Of a DNA stretch of 38,434 nt, positions 24,971 through 29,927 are shown piece after piece. The stretch is taken from the IMG/VR virus record IMGVR_UViG_3300042430_000472, positions 1 through 38,434 of that record, one strand, 5' to 3'. Position numbers and translations under genes: made by a program. Each line of letters starts with the position of its first letter. The first letter of the stretch is position 1. This DNA is from a virus. The notes beneath the pieces are model-generated. The model was not told where the DNA came from. It worked only from the letters and a program-made list of their open reading frames with translations, and made no database searches.

Positions 24971-25155
24971 GTGGACAAGGTGGACAATTGAGGACAATTG
25001 GAGAATTGTCCAGTTAAAGTGACGCTTTTCTGCGGGTTTTAGATAGGGGTGGACAAGAAGGTGGACAAGGTGGGGGCAAGGTAGGCAGTACTGGACAGAC
25101 AGGACAACACACCTATAGGTGTTGTCCAATTGTCCACCTGTCCTGCGGGGTGTCC
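24971..25155. repeat. GGACA repeat field after the primase gene (iteron/operator candidate)
   Basis: The 247-base gap after the primase gene holds twelve GGACA/TGTCC motifs in 183 bases. Seven are direct (24973, 24982, 24992, 25051, 25063, 25093, 25102) and five inverted (25007, 25123, 25131, 25139, 25151). Two pairs form strong hairpins: GGACAATT/AATTGTCC (24992-25011, 8 bp, 4-base loop) and GGACAACAC/GTGTTGTCC (25102-25127). Most direct copies are GTGGACAA. No convincing gene fits here. Arrays of this kind beside a replication gene suggest an origin with iterons or a multi-site operator. Confidence 0.65.
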
Positions 25156-25213
25156 TGACCACTTGTCATTGGACCTCTGGTGATATAGAATTAGGTATGC
25201 GGAAAGGAAGATT

Positions 25214-25402
25214 ATGAGTAAGAGTAATGATGAGTCTTGTGGGCAGTGCTTGTTCTTTCAGGGAAGCCCTTCTGGCTCTCATGGATTTTGCAAACGATTT
25301 CCACCTGTGTTCACGAACATGGATGCAGAAGGTCGAGCCAAGTTTTTCAATCCAGTGACCTCACCGTTCAATTGGTGTGGTGAGTTCGAGGACACAGACT
25401 GA
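25214..25402 (+). CDS. small Cys protein (zinc-binding candidate)
   Basis: A 62-residue protein behind a good ribosome site (GGAAAGGAAG). Cysteines at 9, 12, 26 and 54 (ESCGQCLFFQG, GFCKRFPPVF, NWCGEF) would ligate one metal. I recognise this pattern, C-x2-C, then G-x-C-x-R-x-P-P, then a final W-C-G-E, from many phage and prophage proteins of unknown function. Its stop overlaps the next start (TGATG). Confidence 0.6.
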   Translation: MSKSNDESCGQCLFFQGSPSGSHGFCKRFPPVFTNMDAEGRAKFFNPVTSPFNWCGEFEDTD

Positions 25403-26142
25403 TGTTAGCAATGAAACTCGACACCAGCGACTTGGATCGTAAGTTTGCTCTCCTGTTGGAGATGCCGCGAACGATTGAAAAGGCTATTGTCGGCGCAATG
25501 ACCGACACGGTCAAAGAAGTTCATGCTGCTCAGATACAGGAAATGAAGCTGTCGCTTCACATGCCTACACCTTGGATTCAAAGGGGTCTGAAGATGTCTT
25601 TACCATATGGTAAGGATTTTATGGGCAAGAGCGCCAGGTATGGTCAAACGCTTGCCAATTCCGGTACGTTCTTTGAAGAAGGGCCAACTGGAGCAAACCC
25701 TAATGGCGTTATTCGTCCACACATTAAAGGTGGACCTCGAAAATTAAAGGCGTCTGAATATCGCATACAGTCAGTTAGCCGTGGTGCTGGGCCTTATACC
25801 ATTATGGGTAGATCATACCCAAAGAACATGCACGGGAACATCCCAGCGTCTGTTTATAGCCGCATGGTGTCTGATCTTGGCGCTGTGCCTACAGCAATGC
25901 CGAAGGCTGAGAATAACCAGGCTAAAGCAGCTAAGTTCTTTTTGATGAAGCGCGAAGATGGGCAGGAGTTTATTGCGGAGCGCGTTGGCAAAAATGATTT
26001 GCGCACAGTCCTGATATTCACTAACACTGCACCAAATTATAAACAGCGTTATGATTATTATGGCGTTGGCAGGGAACAGGTAGCTTATTCGCTGCCTCGC
26101 CATTTTGACCGAATATTAATGAGATATATGAGTAAGCTGTAG
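25402..26142 (+). CDS. unknown protein, weakly minor-tail-protein-Z-like
   Basis: A 246-residue basic protein, coupled by TGATG to the small Cys protein. The start may be the ATG here or the ATG three codons on (MKLDTSDLD). The N-terminal helix (MPRTIEKAIVGAMTDTVKEV) followed by TPWIQRGLKMSL, and a C-terminal helix (YSLPRHFDRILMRYMSKL), recall lambda gpZ-type tail completion or related virion proteins. If so it is a structural gene placed among early genes, away from the head-tail cluster. The resemblance is weak and a different function is possible. Confidence 0.45.
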   Translation: MLAMKLDTSDLDRKFALLLEMPRTIEKAIVGAMTDTVKEVHAAQIQEMKLSLHMPTPWIQRGLKMSLPYGKDFMGKSARYGQTLANSGTFFEEGPTGANPNGVIRPHIKGGPRKLKASEYRIQSVSRGAGPYTIMGRSYPKNMHGNIPASVYSRMVSDLGAVPTAMPKAENNQAKAAKFFLMKREDGQEFIAERVGKNDLRTVLIFTNTAPNYKQRYDYYGVGREQVAYSLPRHFDRILMRYMSKL

Positions 26143-26150
26143 GATATAAC

Positions 26151-26339
26151 ATGAACGATAATCTAGAACATGAAGGGCCAAAGCATTTGTTTGCTACGGA
26201 CCTGTTGAACTCTCTTATGATCCTGTTGGACAATGCTGCCAAAGAAGGATTGGATCGCCGGGATGATGAGGGATTGATTTACGATTGGGCATTCTGGTCT
26301 GGCGAATGCGCCAAGGCGCTGGGCGTAAAGAAAATTTAG
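26151..26339 (+). CDS. small acidic protein, unknown
   Basis: A 62-residue protein with an AGGAT ribosome site, eight bases after the previous stop. It is helical (FATDLLNSLMILLDNAAKEG) and acidic in the middle (RRDDEGLIYDWAFWSGECAK). No family recognised. It is the last gene before the 325-base control region of the GP88 module. Confidence 0.5.
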   Translation: MNDNLEHEGPKHLFATDLLNSLMILLDNAAKEGLDRRDDEGLIYDWAFWSGECAKALGVKKI

Positions 26340-26344
26340 CCCAG

Positions 26345-26411
26345 AAATCGTATGCCCCCAAATTTTGGCCCATAAATCGTATGGGGGGGTCAGGCTCCAT
26401 AAATCGTATGG
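26345..26411. repeat. three AAATCGTATG direct repeats
   Basis: AAATCGTATG occurs at 26345, 26374 and 26401, spaced 29 and 27 bases. The second lies in a dyad CCCATA-aatcg-TATGGG (26369-26385) and the third in CCATA-aatcg-TATGG (26397-26411). G-runs follow copies two and three. The set looks like tandem binding sites. Confidence 0.6.
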
Positions 26412-26461
26412 GGGTATGGGGTCGATTTTGGCCGTTCCCCGTCTGTTCCCGTTTCGCTGAC

Positions 26462-26495
26462 GCAATAATGTTGCTTTGACCTGCAACAATGTTGC
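26462..26495. promoter_or_regulatory. paired palindromic operators GCAAYAATGTTGC
   Basis: GCAATAATGTTGC (26462-26474) and the perfect palindrome GCAACAATGTTGC (26483-26495) lie 21 bases apart, two turns on the same DNA face. A TTGACC lies between them (26476-26481). This spacing fits two repressor dimers bound side by side. The XRE-like protein encoded at 27893 is a candidate binder. Confidence 0.5.
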
Positions 26496-26548
26496 CAGCG
26501 CAATAGGCGCGGCAATCCGTCAATTTTAGGCTTTATATATATGGGGGC

Positions 26549-26614
26549 AACGTCGCGCCGTCGTGCCGTCAAAATAATTTTGATCCCGCGTCATTTTTAT
26601 GTTGACGCGACGTT
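26549..26614. repeat. nested inverted repeats upstream of the GP88 module
   Basis: AACGTCGCG (26549-26557) and CGCGACGTT (26606-26614) form a 9-base inverted repeat. Nested inside it is the perfect palindrome TCAAAAT-A-ATTTTGA (26569-26583). The two symmetric elements could form a cruciform or a folded RNA leader, or be binding sites. Confidence 0.55.
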
Positions 26615-26630
26615 ATGTCGTGTTTATTGC
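26602..26630 (+). promoter_or_regulatory. possible promoter of the small membrane protein gene
   Basis: TTGACG (26602-26607) is followed after 17 bases by TATTGC (26625-26630), a fair -35 and a poor -10. It sits 35 bases before the ATG of the first gene in the module and overlaps one arm of the nested inverted repeat. Confidence 0.3.
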
Positions 26631-26664
26631 GGCGATATTGATTTTAAAAATGGGAGTAAATTTT

Positions 26665-26832
26665 ATGTCTAACGTAAATATCGGCTTGATTGTGATTGCA
26701 ATTTTCTTAGCAATTTTTGGCGCGGCATTAATTGTTGGACCGGCCCTTGTGGCTGGCAATGTTGTGTTGGCTATATTGTGCGCTTGCATGTTCGGCATGT
26801 GGGCAGGCGTTTTTATTATTGAACAAAAATAA
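26665..26832 (+). CDS. small two-helix membrane protein
   Basis: A 55-residue hydrophobic protein. ATG at 26665 follows a GGGAG site; a longer frame upstream would run through the control region. Two membrane helices cover about residues 6-26 (IGLIVIAIFLAIFGAALIVG) and 32-52 (AGNVVLAILCACMFGMWAGV). It opens the GP88 module. Candidate roles include superinfection exclusion or host membrane modification, but nothing in the sequence decides. Confidence 0.55.
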   Translation: MSNVNIGLIVIAIFLAIFGAALIVGPALVAGNVVLAILCACMFGMWAGVFIIEQK

Positions 26833-26863
26833 CGTTTAATTTTTTAGTATAGGATATTTTCTA

Positions 26864-27724
26864 ATGCTTCATTTTATCAATCAACCGTTTGCATATAATA
26901 ATGCTTTTCCCGAAACGTCCCTTGCCTTTGATATATCGGCCCTATCGCTTGATATCCAATTGCAAATATTGGGCAATGAACAAAACCGTTCACTATTTTC
27001 GCGCTTGCCTGAAAAATTGCTTGGTATCGATACCAACGCCAAAACAATTAAGGGCGAAAAATATGGGATAAAAACGGCGATCTTATACCTTATGCCAGCA
27101 ATGGGAAGCGGCGTTAACTTGTGCGCTAATGCCGTTATTGCCGGTTGCGTCAAGCCTTGCTTATTCACCGCAGGGCGCGGCGCTATGTCTAACGTTATGC
27201 TATCGCGGTTGCGTAAGACATTATATTTCAATCAATATCGCGATCTTTTTATGCATCAATTGCATAATGAATTAATTCGTGAACGGGCAAAGGCAAAGCG
27301 CAAAGGCTATAAGCTTATAGTTAGGCTTAATGGGACAAGCGATATCCGTTGGGAAAATATCGCCGTTTCGGGATATGCTAACATTATGCAAGCCCTGCCA
27401 GATATAATCTATTATGATTATACCAAGCTTGCTAACCGCCGCAATATTCCAGCCAATTATGATCTAACGTTTAGCTATAGCGGCGTTGAAGCTTATCGGC
27501 CTTTTGTCGCTAAGGCCGTCGCTAATGGTGAACGGATCGCCGTTGTGTTTCGCAACCGCGCAATTGTGGAAGCAATGCTAGCCAATGGCGAAACGTTTTT
27601 AGGCCTTCCCGTTGTGGACGGTGACGATAGCGACATAAGACACCTTGATCCAAAGGGCGTTATTGTGGCGCTATATGCAAAGGGCAAGGCCCGTAAAGAT
27701 CAATCTGGTTTTGTTGTGGGATAA
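26864..27724 (+). CDS. GP88-family protein
   Basis: A 286-residue member of the phage GP88 family. Signature parts are TIKGEKYGIKTAILYLMPA, a Cys motif C87-x7-C95-x3-C99 (GVNLCANAVIAGCVKPCLFT) followed by AGRG, RLNGTSDIRWE (154-164), YYDYTK (183-188), NYDLTFSYSG and VVDGDDSDIRHLDPKG (250-265). No activity has been proven to my knowledge. The Cys triplet could hold a metal. All 8 Gln codons are CAA and all 11 Glu codons GAA, unlike the neighbouring operons, so the gene looks foreign. It has an AGGA ribosome site and shares its stop with the next start (TAATG). Confidence 0.8.
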   Translation: MLHFINQPFAYNNAFPETSLAFDISALSLDIQLQILGNEQNRSLFSRLPEKLLGIDTNAKTIKGEKYGIKTAILYLMPAMGSGVNLCANAVIAGCVKPCLFTAGRGAMSNVMLSRLRKTLYFNQYRDLFMHQLHNELIRERAKAKRKGYKLIVRLNGTSDIRWENIAVSGYANIMQALPDIIYYDYTKLANRRNIPANYDLTFSYSGVEAYRPFVAKAVANGERIAVVFRNRAIVEAMLANGETFLGLPVVDGDDSDIRHLDPKGVIVALYAKGKARKDQSGFVVG

Positions 27725-27903
27725 TGGCAATGAACAATTGGACAGCATGGGCAATATTAGCGGACGGTCAAAAGATTGCTTGGCCTAACCTTAGACAAGC
27801 GCAAGCAAAATGGCGCTTTGACTTTATCAAGCGCGGCATGTTGTGGCGCGGTATAGACGTTAAGAAATGCGGCTATCATATAGGGCTTGATCATGAAAGT
27901 TAA
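27724..27903 (+). CDS. small basic protein, unknown
   Basis: A 59-residue protein whose ATG overlaps the GP88 stop. It reads MAMNNWTAWAILADGQKIAW and later RFDFIKRGMLWRGIDVKKCG, a Trp-rich basic small domain without a recognised family. Its end overlaps the start of the XRE gene by 11 bases. The tight coupling to GP88 suggests shared function. Confidence 0.5.
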   Translation: MAMNNWTAWAILADGQKIAWPNLRQAQAKWRFDFIKRGMLWRGIDVKKCGYHIGLDHES

Positions 27904-28048
27904 GGCATGGCGCAAGGCCCGCGCACCAATGACTCAGGAACAAGCGGCACAAGCCTTGGGATTGTCAGTCAGGCAATACCAGCGACTTGAGGCAGGGCAT
28001 AGCAAGCTATCTGGTAGCGTTGCAAGATTAATGGAATTAATATCATGA
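27893..28048 (+). CDS. tiny XRE-family HTH protein
   Basis: A 51-residue protein made almost only of an XRE helix-turn-helix: PMTQEQAAQALGLSVRQYQR followed by LEAGHSKLSGSVARLMELIS. The LGLS turn and the R-x-Y-Q-R-L-E recognition helix are typical. It lies inside the GP88 module, overlapping its neighbours at both ends (ATGA with the next). It may regulate the module through the palindromes before 26665. It differs clearly from the HTH protein encoded at 22772. Confidence 0.78.
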   Translation: MKVKAWRKARAPMTQEQAAQALGLSVRQYQRLEAGHSKLSGSVARLMELIS

Positions 28049-28230
28049 GCAATAACCATATAATAATTGAAACTAACCTAACGCCTGAGCAAGCGGATCA
28101 GATAAGCAAGCTTGCGCGGCAAGTTAGGCAAGGGCAAGCCAAGCTTAACGCCTATATCAGGGAACAAAACAAGCCGCACCTTGTGGCTAGGCGTTGGCTT
28201 AAAATGCAATTGATCCGTTGGCTAAAATAG
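28045..28230 (+). CDS. small protein, unknown (end of GP88 module)
   Basis: A 61-residue protein, ATGA-coupled to the XRE gene. It has an acidic start (IIIETNLTPEQADQISKLAR) and a basic end (ARRWLKMQLIRWLK), mostly helical. This may be an antitoxin-like or DNA-binding tail protein, but no family is recognised. A terminator begins 28 bases after its stop. Confidence 0.5.
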   Translation: MSNNHIIIETNLTPEQADQISKLARQVRQGQAKLNAYIREQNKPHLVARRWLKMQLIRWLK

Positions 28231-28257
28231 CCGCTATCATATAATCAAAACAACATA

Positions 28258-28285
28258 GGGCCGCCATTGCGCGGCCCTTTTCTTT
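28258..28285 (+). terminator. Rho-independent terminator of the GP88 module
   Basis: GGGCCGC (28258-28264) and GCGGCCC (28271-28277) form a 7-bp stem with loop CATTGC, followed by TTTTCTTT. This is a strong intrinsic terminator for rightward transcription. Confidence 0.85.
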
Positions 28286-28312
28286 GCCTATCGCATAGGC
28301 TTGCCAGCCGTT

Positions 28313-28334
28313 GCCCGCCATTGTGCGGGCTTTT
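28313..28334 (+). terminator. second rightward terminator
   Basis: GCCCGC (28313-28318) and GCGGGC (28325-28330) form a 6-bp stem with loop CATTGT, followed by TTTT. Its loop is nearly that of the first terminator 50 bases upstream, so the pair may have arisen by duplication. Confidence 0.75.
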
Positions 28335-28615
28335 AGCGTTTATGCTATAGGGCCATTTTAAGGCCGTTTCAGGCTATGCTGTTGCCTTTAGCTATATAGG
28401 TAGCAAGGCCTCTAATATTGACGCCATAGCGTCTATTTATGGGCGGCTATGGGCTATGCCAGCGCGGCATGAAAAGTAGGTTCTTCCAGCCAGACGCCCC
28501 GTGCGGGTGATTGGAAGCCCAAATTTTTCGCAGAGAGAGCAATTTCCGAACCTGATCTTTTGTGACAAAATTGCCGCAACTTGCGTTTTGCTTTTCGGGT
28601 GATTATGATAGGCTT
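28335..28615. other. hairpin-rich spacer before packaging genes, no gene seen
   Basis: This 281-base stretch has no supported gene. It contains further short dyads: GGCC-attttaa-GGCC, GACGC-cata-GCGTC (28420-28433) and an outer TTCCA/TGGAA pair (28484-28488, 28512-28516) around a CCCCGTGCGGG core. It precedes the HNH and terminase genes, where a cos site usually lies, so the packaging site may be here, but I cannot identify the cut. Confidence 0.45.
28581..28609 (+). promoter_or_regulatory. possible late promoter upstream of HNH gene
   Basis: TTGCGT (28581-28586), 17 bases, TATGAT (28604-28609). The -10 is good and the -35 moderate. A transcript would start about at the ATG of the HNH gene, giving a leaderless mRNA, in keeping with the weak ribosome site of that gene. 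Confidence 0.35.
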
Positions 28616-29437
28616 ATGGAAAGTAAAAAATGCTCTCAATGTCGCCAAATACAGCCACTTTCTTGCTTTGCGTTGCGTTCAAGGCGGGGCAAAACTGGAG
28701 TTCTTGTCAATCCATCTTCATGGTGTCGGGAATGTGAAAAAATTAAAGGCCGTGAATCAATGCGTAAAATGCGATCTACACCTGGGGGATTAGAGAGAGC
28801 GCGTTTGGCGACCCAAAGACATAGAGAAAAGATTGGCGGAAGGGCGGAGGCTCGTGCCAGACAGAGAGTTATCTTTGATGGCGTAGAAATGACGCACAGA
28901 GAACGTGCGGAAATTAGGGCGCAGCGCAAAATGGACGCGCATCAGGAAAGGCAGATGCTAAAGCAAAAAAGAAAAGCAGAACGCGAAGCAATTAAGGCTG
29001 AGTCCCTAAAGTCTAAGCCGTGGAATGCGCCGGGGTTAAGCAGTGCTGAGAAATTTAGGATTCGCTATGCACTCGATAGTGAGTTTAATATAAAAGAGAG
29101 ACTTCGCTCTGCTATGAGGCGAAAGAGACAAGGTTATAAAATGGGGGATTTAATAAGGGATGCAATTAAAAGGAACGGTGCATCTGCAAAGTTTGAAGAT
29201 TTTGTAGGATATTCTACTCAGCAATTAAAGACGCACCTTGAGGCTCAATTCACCAAAGGCATGGATTGGGAAAAGTTCCGCCTTGGTGAAATTCATATCG
29301 ATCACATTGTACCTATCTCTTCTTTTGACCTATCTAATCCAGATGAATTAAAGAGGGCTTGGGCCATTACCAACCTTATGCCGCTTTGGGCAAAAGATAA
29401 TATCATTAAGTCTAGTAAGCGCATTTATCTGATTTGA
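28616..29437 (+). CDS. HNH endonuclease with N-terminal zinc ribbon
   Basis: A 273-residue protein. The N-terminus has a zinc ribbon (C6, C9, C37, C40; KKCSQCRQIQPLSCF and WCREC). The centre is a long basic helical stretch (about 60-150). The C-terminus holds the HNH core H227-I-D229-H230 (HIDHIVPISSFDL), N253 (ITNLMPLW) and D261-N262-x2-K265. HNH enzymes next to terminase genes take part in cos-type packaging in several phages, but this one also resembles free-standing homing HNH enzymes. ATG at 28616 is preferred over a TTG-type upstream start; its ribosome site is weak. Confidence 0.8.
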   Translation: MESKKCSQCRQIQPLSCFALRSRRGKTGVLVNPSSWCRECEKIKGRESMRKMRSTPGGLERARLATQRHREKIGGRAEARARQRVIFDGVEMTHRERAEIRAQRKMDAHQERQMLKQKRKAEREAIKAESLKSKPWNAPGLSSAEKFRIRYALDSEFNIKERLRSAMRRKRQGYKMGDLIRDAIKRNGASAKFEDFVGYSTQQLKTHLEAQFTKGMDWEKFRLGEIHIDHIVPISSFDLSNPDELKRAWAITNLMPLWAKDNIIKSSKRIYLI

Positions 29438-29455
29438 TTTGGTTTTGTGTTTTTC

Positions 29456-29476
29456 GGCAATTTGCCAGCATAATAT
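29456..29476 (+). promoter_or_regulatory. palindrome and TAATAT box before small terminase
   Basis: GGCAA-T-TTGCC (29456-29466) lies just before TAATAT (29471-29476), a good -10 without a matching -35. It may be a promoter or binding site for the terminase genes. Weak evidence. Confidence 0.3.
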
Positions 29477-29498
29477 TTTTGAGGTATTTACAGACCTG

Positions 29499-29927
29499 AT
29501 GGAAAAAAAGAACTCAACTGGCGGCGTTATCATTGGCTCGTCCTATGACGAAGCCCGTACCCGTAAGGTGAACGCAGAGGCTGAGATTGCTGAACTGGAA
29601 CTCGCCAAGATTCGCGGCACTTTGTGCATGACCAATGATGTGGTGGCGGCTTGGGAGAGCGTCCTTCACGCCTGTAAGGCCAAGTTTCTGGCGCTGCCCA
29701 CTAAAGTCGCGCCAATTTTAGCCACAGAGACAGATGTTGTTGTCGCCAAGGATTATTTGGAGAACGCAATCCGCGAGGCGCTGACCGAATTGTCTAACTA
29801 CCAGCCAAGCATCGACCCTGTCCGCACCGGATCGGTGACGCAGGAGGCCACAGAGGAAACGGCGGTTGTCGAGCAGCCAAAGCGCAAGGTTGGTCGCCCC
29901 AAAAAGGGTCGAACGATAATCGTATGA
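29499..29927 (+). CDS. terminase small subunit (Nu1-like)
   Basis: A 142-residue protein. ATG at 29499 is preferred over an upstream GTG-type frame. It holds the conserved Nu1-like stretch YDEARTRKVNAEAEIAELEL then KIRGTLCMTNDVVAAWESVL and KAKFLALPTKVAP, and ends in a basic tail (KRKVGRPKKGR). The subunit recognises the packaging site and recruits the large subunit. The N-terminal HTH of longer Nu1 proteins is missing or reduced, so site recognition may rest on the basic tail or the HNH neighbour. It overlaps the large subunit gene as ATGA. Confidence 0.8.
   Translation: MEKKNSTGGVIIGSSYDEARTRKVNAEAEIAELELAKIRGTLCMTNDVVAAWESVLHACKAKFLALPTKVAPILATETDVVVAKDYLENAIREALTELSNYQPSIDPVRTGSVTQEATEETAVVEQPKRKVGRPKKGRTIIV

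Larger units (their letters stand above)
26340..26664. other. palindrome-rich control region, no gene seen
   Basis: This 325-base stretch has no supported gene. In order it holds three AAATCGTATG direct repeats, two GCAAYAATGTTGC palindromes, a TATATATA tract (26533-26541), a nested set of inverted repeats and a possible promoter before the small membrane gene. Each is listed separately. The density of symmetric sites suggests a regulated promoter region for the GP88 module or a second origin candidate. Confidence 0.6.

Noticed and set aside
24971-25155. CRISPR array
   Set aside because: The GGACA motifs are short, irregularly spaced and in both orientations; there are no repeat-spacer units and no cas genes (the Cas4-like nuclease is a phage recombination type).
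24884-25162. 92-codon minus-strand frame over the GGACA field
   Set aside because: It follows the repeats and overlaps the end of the primase gene; no ribosome site or domain, so the spacer is treated as non-coding.
26345-26411. Mini CRISPR array from the AAATCGTATG repeats
   Set aside because: Ten-base repeats with 17-19 base gaps and dyad arms point to binding sites, not to a CRISPR.
22772-28230. Temperate lysogeny module
   Set aside because: Two small HTH proteins are present, but there is no integrase, excisionase, partition gene or full-length repressor, and no attachment site could be seen.
28231-28561. tRNA or tmRNA gene in the hairpin-rich spacer
   Set aside because: No cloverleaf, TTC-loop or CCA end can be drawn; the hairpins are separate and two are intrinsic terminators.
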